NCBI GenBank assembly: GCA_013314755.1
Contig: JABUFA010000010.1
Span: 42,270 to 106,269 of the forward strand
DNA: 64,000 nt
Direction of reading: 5' to 3'
From: Chthonomonadia bacterium
GTDB taxonomy: Bacteria > Armatimonadota > HRBIN16
A program made the position numbers and the translations under genes. This document shows positions 19,467-28,598 of the stretch, piece after piece. Numbering within the stretch: the first letter of the stretch is position 1; every line of letters begins with the position of its first letter. The notes beneath the pieces were generated by a model. That model was not told the DNA's origin, did not search any database, and saw only the letters and a list, made by a program, of their open reading frames with translations.

Positions 19467-21191
19467 ATGGCATCCACAACCGGTGAGATATTCGTACAGG
19501 CAGGGCTGATTACCCGCGAGCAACTCGCGATGGCGATTGAAAAGCAGAAACAGCTGCAATCGCACGAGAACATCGGTGAGTTGCTGGTGGATATGGGGCT
19601 GATTACCGAACGCGACCGCGTCCGGTGCATGGGCGAGCACTGGGGCGTGGCGTATGTGGACTTGTCACAACAGCCTCCTGACCCTGAAGCGCTGAAACTG
19701 CTGGCACAGGACATCGCCCGCCGGTTCAAGGCGGTTCCCATCAACATCAACAACGGACGCCTGACGGTGGCGATGGTCAACCCCCTGGACATCTTCGCCA
19801 TCGACGAAATCCGCCTTATCACCGGCAAGGACGTAGAGCCGGTCATCGCCACCGAAGAGGACGTGCTGAACGCACTGAACTCCGCTTATCGCCAGGAGAC
19901 AGCGGTGACCGACGTCCTGAGCCAGGTGGTGCGCGAGATAGACGACTCCCAGATAGCCGTGCAGAGCGCGTCCCGCAGTGATGAGGAAGAGAACCTCAGC
20001 GTGGAACAGCTGCGCGAGATGAGCGAGGACGCGCCCGTGGTGCGCCTGGCGAACCTCATCATCACCAAAGCCATTCAGGACAAAGCCAGCGATATCCATA
20101 TTGAACCCGCCAAAGAGTATGTGAAGGTGCGTTATCGTATTGACGGTATCATGCAGGATGCCATGGTATTGCCCAAGCGGGTGCAGGCTTCGCTCATCAG
20201 CCGTTTCAAAATCATGGCGGATATGGACATTGCCGAAAAGCGCGTGCCCCAGGATAACCGAATCTCCGCGGTGATAGACGGCAAGAGCTACGATTTCCGC
20301 GTGTCCACCCTGCCGTCCGTTCATGGCGAGAAGGTGGTTATGCGTGTGCTGGACCGAAGCAGTATCACGGTGGACTTCCATAAGCTCGGTATGCTTCCCC
20401 ACACGCTGGAAATGTTTGAGGCGATGATAACCCGTACATATGGAATAATCCTTGTGACGGGACCGACAGGCTCGGGTAAATCCACCACGCTGTACTCGGT
20501 GCTGTCCAAGCTCAATTCGGGCGAGAAGAACATTTTGACAATTGAAGACCCGGTGGAATACGAGCTGCAGGGGCTGACCCAGGTCAACGTGAACCCCAGA
20601 GCGGGCATGACCTTCGCGGCGGGACTGCGTGCGATGCTTCGCCAGGACCCGGACATCATCATGGTCGGCGAGATTCGCGACGCCGAGACCGCCATCATCG
20701 CCATTGAAGCGGCGTTAACGGGTCACCTGGTGCTGTCCACCCTGCACACCAACGACGCGCCGGGCGCGGTGGCGCGATTGCTGGATATGGGCGTGGAGCC
20801 GTTTCTGATTGCCTCTTCGCTGGTGGGGGTACTGGCTCAGCGTCTGCTTCGCACCATCTGTTCAAAGTGCAAGGAGCCTTATGTGCCGCCGCGCGATGCC
20901 ATGCAGAGGCTGGGCATGAACCTTGACGGGCATTTCAACGTGACCTTTTACCGAGGGCGTGGCTGTGATGTCTGCAAGGGAACCGGCTACAAGGGGCGCA
21001 CCGGCATCTACGAGCTGATGCCGGTTACCGATAAGGTACGTGAGCTGATTCTGGCGCGGGCATCGTCCTACGCCATTCGCGAAGCGGCCATCGAGGCGGG
21101 AATGCGCACTCTGCGCGAGGATGCCATGCAGAAAATCCTGCTGGGCATCACCACACTGGAAGAATCGTTGCGAGTCATCTACTCAGGCTGA
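19467..21191 (+). CDS. pilB: Type IV pilus assembly ATPase PilB / GspE family
   Basis: MshEN-like N-terminus; GIILVTGPTGSGKSTTLYSVLSKLNSGEKNILTIEDPVEYELQGLTQVNVN; C..C...C..C zinc motif TICSKCKEPY/CDVCKGTGYKGRTGIYELM. Confidence 0.95.
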   Translation: MASTTGEIFVQAGLITREQLAMAIEKQKQLQSHENIGELLVDMGLITERDRVRCMGEHWGVAYVDLSQQPPDPEALKLLAQDIARRFKAVPININNGRLTVAMVNPLDIFAIDEIRLITGKDVEPVIATEEDVLNALNSAYRQETAVTDVLSQVVREIDDSQIAVQSASRSDEEENLSVEQLREMSEDAPVVRLANLIITKAIQDKASDIHIEPAKEYVKVRYRIDGIMQDAMVLPKRVQASLISRFKIMADMDIAEKRVPQDNRISAVIDGKSYDFRVSTLPSVHGEKVVMRVLDRSSITVDFHKLGMLPHTLEMFEAMITRTYGIILVTGPTGSGKSTTLYSVLSKLNSGEKNILTIEDPVEYELQGLTQVNVNPRAGMTFAAGLRAMLRQDPDIIMVGEIRDAETAIIAIEAALTGHLVLSTLHTNDAPGAVARLLDMGVEPFLIASSLVGVLAQRLLRTICSKCKEPYVPPRDAMQRLGMNLDGHFNVTFYRGRGCDVCKGTGYKGRTGIYELMPVTDKVRELILARASSYAIREAAIEAGMRTLREDAMQKILLGITTLEESLRVIYSG

Positions 21192-21218
21192 AAACCATAA
21201 CGTATCGGAGGTAGATAG

Positions 21219-22094
21219 ATGGGTTCACAGGTAGGGGTATATCCGAAATCGCCCCAGGAAGTGGTGCAGAGCGTCGGCGAGATAGCCATGATTCCGCAGG
21301 TGGTGATGAAGGTGCTGGATATGACCAGCAACACCCGCGCCACCACACAGGAACTGGAAGAGGTTATCGGGCAGGATCAGGGTTTGACCAGCAAGGTGTT
21401 GACGCTGGCGAACTCCTCTTACTATGGGTTACCCCGTCGGGTCAGCTCCCTGCGCGAGGCGGTAATGTTTCTGGGCTTCCGCGCCGTGCGCAACATCGCC
21501 ATGACGGCATCATGCTACAACATGTTTATCGGCAAATCCGACAGCCAGAGCCTTCTGAAACGGCGCATCTGGAAGCATTCGGTGGACACTTCCCTGCTCA
21601 CGCGCTTGGTCTGCTCCTATGCGCCCGATGTGGTGCCCGACGAGGCGTTCGCCGCCGGCTTACTGCATGATATCGGCAAGGCGGTGCTGGAGCAGTACTA
21701 CCCGCAAGCCATGATACAGGTGGTGCAGACGGCAGAACGGTTAGCCATCCGACACCACGAGGCAGAGGAGCAGATTCTGGGCTTCAACCATGCAGACGTT
21801 GGGCTGGCGCTTGCCATTCACTGGAACCTGCCCACCGCGCTGGCGGAGGCAATCGGCTACCACCATTACATCTCCGCTGCGATGACCGCGCCCAAGCTGG
21901 TCGCAGTGGTGGCGATAGCCAGCGACATCTCCAACATGCTGGAAGATAGTATCAGTGACGAGCTTTGGGAAGCTGTTATCAGTCGGGAGGCGATGCAAAC
22001 GCTGGGCATATTACCCGAGCAGATAGAAGCTCTGCTTGCCGGGTGCAGGGTAGAGGCAGAGCGCAGTGCAGGACTGCACAACATGGCAGCCTGA
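21219..22094 (+). CDS. HDOD domain protein
   Basis: VGEIAMIPQVVMKVLDMTSNTRATTQELEEVIGQDQGLTSKVLTLANSSYYGLPRRVSSLREAVMFLGFRAVRNIA; AGLLHDIGKAVLEQ. Confidence 0.92.
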   Translation: MGSQVGVYPKSPQEVVQSVGEIAMIPQVVMKVLDMTSNTRATTQELEEVIGQDQGLTSKVLTLANSSYYGLPRRVSSLREAVMFLGFRAVRNIAMTASCYNMFIGKSDSQSLLKRRIWKHSVDTSLLTRLVCSYAPDVVPDEAFAAGLLHDIGKAVLEQYYPQAMIQVVQTAERLAIRHHEAEEQILGFNHADVGLALAIHWNLPTALAEAIGYHHYISAAMTAPKLVAVVAIASDISNMLEDSISDELWEAVISREAMQTLGILPEQIEALLAGCRVEAERSAGLHNMAA

Positions 22095-22110
22095 CAGGAG
22101 GTGAATTTGC

Positions 22111-23322
22111 ATGGAGCACGGCAACATGCGACAGATAATGGACATTGAGGACCTGGTGCCGCTGGAGGACGAAGGCTATCCAGCCCACTCCCCGGAGAGG
22201 GCACCGGTAGCCGTTGAAGGGGAAGCAGGTCACTCCACCGACGGGGAAACTCTTCCCATCGACGAGGTGCATATTGATGACCTTCTGCGCATGACCGTGG
22301 AGAAGGGCGGTTCCGACCTGCACCTGTCTGTCGGGTTGCCGCCGATGGTGCGGGTGGACGGACGGCTCTATCCGCTACCCTTTGACCCGTTGAACCCGCG
22401 TGACATTCAGCGGCTGGTATACGACATCCTGACTGGCGAGCAGATACAGAAGTTTGAAAAAACGAAGGAGCTGGACTTCTCGTATGGCGTGAAGGATGTG
22501 GGCAGGTTCCGCTTCAATGTGTACCGACAGCGCGGCTCGGTGGGATGCGCGATGCGTGCCATCCCCTCCGCCATCCCCACGCTGGAGCAGCTGCGCCTGC
22601 CGACCATCCTGCGCGACCTGACCCGGCGCCACAGCGGGCTGATTCTGGTCACCGGACCCACCGGCTCTGGGAAGTCTACCACCATCGCGTCCATGATTGA
22701 CGTGATTAACACCGAGCGCAACTGCCATATCATAACCATCGAGGACCCGATTGAATACCTGCACTCGCACAAGAACAGCATGGTCAATCAGCGCGAGCTG
22801 GGCACGGATACCGACTCGTTCCACAACGCCCTGCGCGCCGTTCTGCGCGAAGACCCGGACGTGATTCTGGTGGGCGAAATGCGCGACCTGGAGACCATTC
22901 GCGCGGCACTGACGCTGGCAGAGACCGGACACCTGGTGTTTGCCACCCTGCACACGCGCAACGCCCCACAGACGATAGACCGTGTGGTGGACGTGTTTCC
23001 CCCAGAACAGCAGGAGCAGATACGCATCCAGCTGGCAAACACCCTGGAGGCGGTTATCGCCCAACAACTCCTGCCGATGCTGGGAGGCGGGCGCGTGGCA
23101 GCAATAGAGATTATGATTGCCACCCCTGCTATCCGCAACCTGATTCGGGAAGGCAAGGTACACCAGATTTATTCCATCATGGAGACCAGCGCGCAGCAGG
23201 GAATGCAGACGATGGACCGTGCACTGGCTGACCTGCACCTTAACGGGCTGGTCTCGTTTGAAGAAGCGGCAATACGCTGTATCGACCGGGAGAACTTCAT
23301 GCGGTTTATACAGGCGCAATAA
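22111..23322 (+). CDS. pilT: Type IV pilus twitching ATPase PilT with extended N-terminus
   Basis: IDDLLRMTVEKGGSDLHLSVGLPPMVRVDGRL; LILVTGPTGSGKSTTIASMIDVIN; about 50-residue acidic extension before the canonical PilT start. Confidence 0.94.
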   Translation: MEHGNMRQIMDIEDLVPLEDEGYPAHSPERAPVAVEGEAGHSTDGETLPIDEVHIDDLLRMTVEKGGSDLHLSVGLPPMVRVDGRLYPLPFDPLNPRDIQRLVYDILTGEQIQKFEKTKELDFSYGVKDVGRFRFNVYRQRGSVGCAMRAIPSAIPTLEQLRLPTILRDLTRRHSGLILVTGPTGSGKSTTIASMIDVINTERNCHIITIEDPIEYLHSHKNSMVNQRELGTDTDSFHNALRAVLREDPDVILVGEMRDLETIRAALTLAETGHLVFATLHTRNAPQTIDRVVDVFPPEQQEQIRIQLANTLEAVIAQQLLPMLGGGRVAAIEIMIATPAIRNLIREGKVHQIYSIMETSAQQGMQTMDRALADLHLNGLVSFEEAAIRCIDRENFMRFIQAQ

Positions 23323-23340
23323 ACAAGGAGAGTGAGGACA

Positions 23341-24558
23341 ATGCCCCAGTTCATATACAGTGCTGTGGACCCATCCGGGCGCACCCTGCGCGGCGTGATG
23401 CAGGCTGACAGCGAGCAGCTGGTGCTGGCATGGCTGCATGAACAGCATTACCACGTGCTCAGCGTTCAGCCGAAGCGACAGGGCTTAAGCCTGACTGCAC
23501 TCAAGGAGCTGAACCGCTCCAAAAAGGTCAAACTGCTGGAGCTGGTGATGTTCAGCCGCCAGTTCGCCACGATGATTGATGCCGGTATTCCCATCCTGAA
23601 GAGCCTCGACGCGCTGGAAACGCAGGCGAAAAACCCTGTCCTGCGCGAGGTCATCGGGGCGGTGCGACAGGATGTGAAGGGCGGCATGTCGCTGGCTGAC
23701 GCGCTCAGCAAGCACCCGCACGTGTTCTCCAAGCTCTACGTCAATATGGTACGCGCCGCAGAGTTGGGCGGTATTCTGGACCAGATACTCGACCGCTTAG
23801 CGCAGTTCCTGGAAAAGGAGCTGGAAATCCGCCAGAAGATTAAATCGGCGATGATGTACCCTGTGCTGGTGCTGATATTCTCCGTGGTGATGGTGTTCGC
23901 GCTGTTCACGTTCGTGCTACCGCGCTTCAAAGAGATTTTCGAAAGCATGAACGTGAAGATGCCCGCCGCCACGCAGTTTCTGTTCAGCCTTAGCGACTAT
24001 GCGGTGGCTTACTGGTACGTGCCGCCCGCCCTGCTGGTGGGCACGCTCCTGTTCATCAAGCAGTACGGGAGGAACCCCAAAGGACGATACCAGATTGACC
24101 TGGTGAAACTGCGAGTGCCCATCATCGGCGACCTGGTGCTGAAGATGAGCATCTCGCGGTTCGCGCGCACGTTTGGCGTGCTGATTGCCAGCGGCGTCTC
24201 CATGATGCGTTCGCTGGAGATTGTCGCCGAGACCGCCGGCAACAGCGTGCTGGCCGGCGCGATTGATCAGGCACGCAACGCCGTGCGCGAGGGACAAAAG
24301 CTGAGTGCTCCGCTCGGCGCCAGCGGATTGTTCCCCACCATGGTAACGCACATGATCGATGTGGGCGAGGAGACCGGTCGCCTCAGCGATATGCTGGTGA
24401 AGGTTTCCGACTTCTACGAGAAGGAGGTGGACGCCACCGTTAAGGGCTTGACCTCCATGATTGAACCTATGCTGATTATCTTCCTGGGCGTCGTGGTGGG
24501 GTTCATTGCCATCTCGGTGATGACGCCTATCTTCACGCTGGTCAGCAGCATCAACTGA
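23341..24558 (+). CDS. pilC: Type IV pilus inner-membrane platform protein PilC / GspF family
   Basis: MPQFIYSAVDPSGRTLRGVMQADS; FSRQFATMIDAGIPILKSLDALETQAKNPVLREVI; duplicated T2SSF domain. Confidence 0.95.
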   Translation: MPQFIYSAVDPSGRTLRGVMQADSEQLVLAWLHEQHYHVLSVQPKRQGLSLTALKELNRSKKVKLLELVMFSRQFATMIDAGIPILKSLDALETQAKNPVLREVIGAVRQDVKGGMSLADALSKHPHVFSKLYVNMVRAAELGGILDQILDRLAQFLEKELEIRQKIKSAMMYPVLVLIFSVVMVFALFTFVLPRFKEIFESMNVKMPAATQFLFSLSDYAVAYWYVPPALLVGTLLFIKQYGRNPKGRYQIDLVKLRVPIIGDLVLKMSISRFARTFGVLIASGVSMMRSLEIVAETAGNSVLAGAIDQARNAVREGQKLSAPLGASGLFPTMVTHMIDVGEETGRLSDMLVKVSDFYEKEVDATVKGLTSMIEPMLIIFLGVVVGFIAISVMTPIFTLVSSIN

Positions 24559-24570
24559 TGTCGCCATCTG

Positions 24571-24596
24571 GAGCGCGGAAGCTCGCTTCCGCGCTC
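24571..24596. terminator. Strong hairpin between convergent pilC and rrf2-type genes (candidate bidirectional terminator)
   Basis: gagcgcggaagc-tc-gcttccgcgctc, perfect 12-base arms; no clear T-run. Confidence 0.5.
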
Positions 24597-24600
24597 TGGC

Positions 24601-25023
24601 TCACTCCTCGCACAGCACACCATCTTCGCCCGCTTCCGCGATGATGTCGCTGAGCGTGGTGCTGCGGAACGACTGTTCTACCAGCTCCCATGCATTGTCC
24701 AGCCGCTGGTGTAAGGGGCACAGCTTTTCACGATGCGCTTTCAGTTTCAACGGGCAGGAGGTAATGCGCGGAATCGGGTCTACCGCCTGCACAACCTCAT
24801 AGACAGTGATCTCCTCTGCGGGTTTTGCCAGTGTGAACCCTCCGCCCAACCCTCGGCGCGAGGTAATCAAACCCGCTTTGCTTAAACTCTGCAGAACCTT
24901 CGCCAGATAGCCCATCGGCACACGGGTAATGCGGGCAATTTGCTGATTGGTGTGCGGACGGTCAGGCTCCTGAGCCAGATACACCATTGCCCGCAAGGCA
25001 TACTCTGCCGTCTGCGAAATCAT
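24601..25023 (-). CDS. Rrf2 family transcriptional regulator
   Basis: MISQTAEYALRAMVYLAQEPDRPHTNQQIARITRVPMGYLAKVLQSLSKAGLITSRRGLGGGFTLAKPAEEITVYEVVQAVDP; C-terminal cysteine pair SCPLKLKAHREKLCPLH. Confidence 0.94.
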   Translation of the reverse strand: MISQTAEYALRAMVYLAQEPDRPHTNQQIARITRVPMGYLAKVLQSLSKAGLITSRRGLGGGFTLAKPAEEITVYEVVQAVDPIPRITSCPLKLKAHREKLCPLHQRLDNAWELVEQSFRSTTLSDIIAEAGEDGVLCEE

Positions 25024-25048
25024 TTTTTCTCCTCCACAATAGCAGACC

Positions 25049-25078
25049 TTGACATCTATTTTATCACAGCGGTATAAT
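25049..25078 (+). promoter_or_regulatory. Candidate sigma70-type promoter of the NO reductase operon
   Basis: ttgaca (25049-25054) - 18 bp - tataat (25073-25078). Confidence 0.65.
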
Positions 25079-25087
25079 AAAAGCAAA

Positions 25088-25113
25088 CTGGATAAAAATA
25101 TCTTATTATCCAG
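25088..25113. promoter_or_regulatory. Candidate operator: perfect 8-bp inverted repeat ctggataa-N10-ttatccag upstream of norB
   Basis: 25088-25095 and 25106-25113 are exact reverse complements; just downstream of the -10 and next to an Rrf2 gene. Confidence 0.5.
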
Positions 25114-25137
25114 TAAATTCTAAAGGAGGAGACGAAG

Positions 25138-27429
25138 ATGCGATACACCAAACTCTGGTTCGGGCTGGCAGCCGTGGTTATCTTCTCCTTTGCCGTGCTG
25201 GGATACTACGGCTTTGAGATATATCAGCAGGCTCCACCGATTCCCCGTCGCGTGGTGACTACCGAAGGGGAAGTGCTGTTTACCCGCGAGCAGATTCTGC
25301 AGGGACAGAACGTCTGGCAGTCGATGGGCGGTCAGGAAGTCGGCTCCATCTGGGGACACGGTGCGTACGTCGCGCCTGACTGGTCAGCAGACTGGTTGCA
25401 CCGCGAGGCAGTGGCGATGCTGGACATTCTGGCGCAACAGCGATACGGTGTTCCGTATACCAGGCTTTCCGCTGAACAGCAGGCTCCTCTCCGGGAGCGG
25501 GTAAAGCGAGAAATCCGCACGAACACCTATGACCCTCAGACGGGCGACATCGTGGTTTCGCCGTTGCGGGCGCAGGCAATCCGCGCCGTCAGCGCACACT
25601 ACTCTGCTCTGTTCGGCAACGACTTGAACCTGCAAACCCTGCGTGAGGACTACGCGATTCCACCCAACAGCGTGCCCGACCCTCAGCGTCGCTCAGCGAT
25701 GAACGCCTTCTTCTTTTGGACAGCATGGGCTTGTGGCACGAATCGCCCCGGAAGCGACATCACCTACACCAACAACTGGCCCCACGAGCCTCTGATTGAC
25801 AACCATCCCACCAGCGCGATTGTGCTGTGGTCTATCATCAGCGTTTTCGCCCTGCTGGCGGGCGTTGGCGGGATGGTTTGGTACTTTGCCGCACGCCGTC
25901 AGGAGGGAGAAGAGGCTCCTGTGCCTGAGGAGAACCCTCTGCATGGGCTGAAAGTAACGCCGTCCATGCGTGCTACCATCAAGTACTTCTGGGTGGTGGC
26001 GGCGCTGTTTCTGGCGCAGGTGGTTTTCGGCATCCTCACTGCCCACTACGGTGTGGAAGGTCTCAGCTTCTTCGGCATCCCGCTGGCAAAGTATCTGCCC
26101 TATGCGGTGGTGCGCACCTGGCATGTGCAGCTGGGCATCTTCTGGATAGCCACCGCTTGGCTGGCGACGGGACTCTTCGTGGCGCCGGCGGTATCGGGCT
26201 ATGAGCCAAAGTTCCAGAAACTGGGGGTTAACCTGCTGTTCACAGCCCTGCTGGTGCTCGTTGTGGGTTCAATGGCTGGACAGTGGCTCTCGATCCAGCA
26301 GCGCATGGGACTGGACGTCAGCTTCTGGTTCGGGCACCAGGGCTATGAGTATGTAGACCTCGGCCGCTTCTGGCAGATTCTCCTGCTGGCGGGGCTGTTC
26401 CTGTGGTTAGGGCTGGTGGGACGTGCTCTGTTGCCTGCCCTGCGTGCACGTTCCGACAGCCGCAGCCTGCTGGCGCTGTTCCTGATGTCGGCGCTGGCAA
26501 TCGGCTCGTTCTATGGTGCGGGCTTGATGTGGGGTCGCCACACGCACCTGGCGATGGCGGAGTACTGGCGCTGGTGGGTGGTGCACCTGTGGGTAGAGGG
26601 CTTCTTCGAGGTGTTTGCCACCGCGGTTATCGCCTTCCTGTTCAGCCGGATGGGACTGGTGAAGGTAACGACCGCTACCAGTGCAGCGCTGTTCACCGCC
26701 ACAATCTACCTGACCGGTGGCATCATCGGCACGATGCACCACCTGTACTTCACCGGCACACCGACTGCAGTGCTCGCCTGGGGCGCGACTTTCAGCGCAC
26801 TGGAGATTGTGCCGCTGGTGCTGGTGGGGTACGAGGCTTACGAGAACCTGAAACTGAGCACCATTCGCCCCTGGGTGCAGGCGTTTCGGATGCCCATCCT
26901 GTTCTTCGTGGGCGTGGCGTTCTGGAACATGGTGGGCGCGGGGCTGTTCGGCTTTCTGATTAACCCACCAATCGCTCTGTACTACATGCAGGGATTGAAC
27001 ACCACGCCGGTACATGGGCATACCGCCCTGTTCGGGGTGTATGGACTGCTCGGGCTGGGCTTGATGCTCTTCTGCCTGCGTGCCTTCACCATGCACCGCG
27101 AATGGGACACTAGAACTCTGCGGTTCGCCTTCTGGTCGATGAACATCGGGCTGTCGCTGATGGTTCTGCTGAGCCTGTTGCCCATCGGGCTTCTGCAGGC
27201 GGTGGCGAGCATTGACCAGGGGCTGTGGTATGCACGCTCGGCGGAGTTTCTCCAGCAGCCGCTGTTGCAGACGCTTCGCTGGATGCGTGCGATTGGCGAT
27301 ACCGTCTTCACCGTCGGTACGGTCGCATTCGCCTGGTTCGTTGCTGGCTTGCACACCGGCTGGTCGCTTAAACCGGTGGAGGAAAAAGTTCCGGTATCGC
27401 GCGAGCACGAACCAGTACTTAGCAACTGA
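25138..27429 (+). CDS. norB: Quinol-dependent nitric oxide reductase, single-subunit (qNOR)
   Basis: MRYTKLWFGLAAVVIFSFAVLGYYGFEIYQQAPPIPRRVVTTEGEVLFTREQILQGQNVWQSMGGQEVGSIWGHGAYVAPDWSADWLHREA; multi-TM haem-copper oxidase core with HLWVEGFFEVFATAVIAFLF and GTMHHLYFTG. Confidence 0.95.
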   Translation: MRYTKLWFGLAAVVIFSFAVLGYYGFEIYQQAPPIPRRVVTTEGEVLFTREQILQGQNVWQSMGGQEVGSIWGHGAYVAPDWSADWLHREAVAMLDILAQQRYGVPYTRLSAEQQAPLRERVKREIRTNTYDPQTGDIVVSPLRAQAIRAVSAHYSALFGNDLNLQTLREDYAIPPNSVPDPQRRSAMNAFFFWTAWACGTNRPGSDITYTNNWPHEPLIDNHPTSAIVLWSIISVFALLAGVGGMVWYFAARRQEGEEAPVPEENPLHGLKVTPSMRATIKYFWVVAALFLAQVVFGILTAHYGVEGLSFFGIPLAKYLPYAVVRTWHVQLGIFWIATAWLATGLFVAPAVSGYEPKFQKLGVNLLFTALLVLVVGSMAGQWLSIQQRMGLDVSFWFGHQGYEYVDLGRFWQILLLAGLFLWLGLVGRALLPALRARSDSRSLLALFLMSALAIGSFYGAGLMWGRHTHLAMAEYWRWWVVHLWVEGFFEVFATAVIAFLFSRMGLVKVTTATSAALFTATIYLTGGIIGTMHHLYFTGTPTAVLAWGATFSALEIVPLVLVGYEAYENLKLSTIRPWVQAFRMPILFFVGVAFWNMVGAGLFGFLINPPIALYYMQGLNTTPVHGHTALFGVYGLLGLGLMLFCLRAFTMHREWDTRTLRFAFWSMNIGLSLMVLLSLLPIGLLQAVASIDQGLWYARSAEFLQQPLLQTLRWMRAIGDTVFTVGTVAFAWFVAGLHTGWSLKPVEEKVPVSREHEPVLSN

Positions 27430-27443
27430 GGAGGTTACACGAG

Positions 27444-27764
27444 GTGGCTAACCCATATCTGTTCCTGACAGACCTGGCACAGCAGGTGGAAATCCCGCAG
27501 GATGGTATCCTGAGCCGCACGCTGTATCAGGATGAGCATGTGAAGGTAGTGCTCTTTGGGTTCGACAAAGGGCAGGACCTTTCCGAACACACGGCGTCTA
27601 TGCCCGCTCTGCTCCATTTTGTGCAGGGTGAGGCGACGCTCACGCTGGGGTCTGAAGAACGCATCGCCACCGCCGGCACCTGGGTCTACATGACACCGAA
27701 CCTGCCCCACAGTGTGGTGGCAAAGACGCCAGTGGTGATGCTGTTGATACTTCTCAGGCAATAA
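27444..27764 (+). CDS. Cupin domain protein
   Basis: KGQDLSEHTASMPALLHFVQGEATLTLGSEERIATAGTWVYMTPNLPHSVVAKTPVVMLLILL. Confidence 0.85.
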   Translation: MANPYLFLTDLAQQVEIPQDGILSRTLYQDEHVKVVLFGFDKGQDLSEHTASMPALLHFVQGEATLTLGSEERIATAGTWVYMTPNLPHSVVAKTPVVMLLILLRQ

Positions 27765-27782
27765 CACAAGGAGGAAGAGACG

Positions 27783-28502
27783 ATGGCAAACATTGACCTA
27801 AGTACCACTGTAGCGCAGCTGGTCATCGAGAAGCCGGCACGCGCCCGGGTCTTCGAACAGCTGGACATTGACTACTGCTGTGGTGGCAAGAAACCCCTTC
27901 GGCAGGCTTGCGAGGAGAAGGGAGTGAACGTGGACGAGGTGGTGCAGCGACTGCTACAGGTAGAAGAGAACAGCGAAGCCGAAGAGCGCGATTGGTCGCA
28001 GGCGACGCTCACCGAGCTGTGCGAGCACATCGTGCAGACGCACCACGAGTATCTGCGCCAGGAGCTGCCTCGTCTGAGCGAACTGGCACGCAAGGTGGCA
28101 GATGCCCATCGCGAACGACATCCCGAGTGGGACGAGGTGCGCGAGGTTTACGAGAGTCTGCGCTTTGAACTGCAACTGCACATGCAGAAAGAGGAGCACG
28201 TGCTGTTCCCCGCCATCATGCAGATGGAGCAGGCGAACGCCCCTCTGCGCTTCCACTTCGGCACGGTGGCGAACCCCATCCGCATGATGGAGTATGAGCA
28301 CGACAACGCGGCGGAAGCCCTGCGGAGGCTGCGTCATCTCACCAATGGATACACCCCTGCCGAGGATGCCTGTCCGACCACCCGCGCCCTGCTGGACTCG
28401 CTGCAGGCTCTGGAGAAGGACCTGTATCTGCACATCCACAAGGAGAACAACATCCTGCACCCGCGCGCTATCGCGCTGGAGGAGCAGCTCCTCAGGCGGT
28501 AG
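27783..28502 (+). CDS. ric: Iron-sulfur cluster repair di-iron protein (RIC; ScdA/YtfE family)
   Basis: ScdA_N: TVAQLVIEKPARARVFEQLDIDYCCGGKKPLRQACEEKGV; hemerythrin-like His/Glu motifs HHEYLRQELP, MQKEEHVLFPAI, HIHKENNILHPRAI. Confidence 0.95.
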   Translation: MANIDLSTTVAQLVIEKPARARVFEQLDIDYCCGGKKPLRQACEEKGVNVDEVVQRLLQVEENSEAEERDWSQATLTELCEHIVQTHHEYLRQELPRLSELARKVADAHRERHPEWDEVREVYESLRFELQLHMQKEEHVLFPAIMQMEQANAPLRFHFGTVANPIRMMEYEHDNAAEALRRLRHLTNGYTPAEDACPTTRALLDSLQALEKDLYLHIHKENNILHPRAIALEEQLLRR

Positions 28503-28512
28503 CTGTTGTGTC

Positions 28513-28542
28513 CTGCAGGGGGCGCGGCTGCGCCCCCTGCAG
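28513..28542. terminator. Strong 13-bp-arm hairpin between convergent ric and ybaK-like genes (candidate bidirectional terminator)
   Basis: ctgcagggggcgc-ggct-gcgccccctgcag, perfect arms. Confidence 0.55.
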
Positions 28543-28598
28543 CAAAACGTTCTCAATCCAGGCAAGCCGCTTGCGTTTCTCGCTGCGAGAGTATCCTT

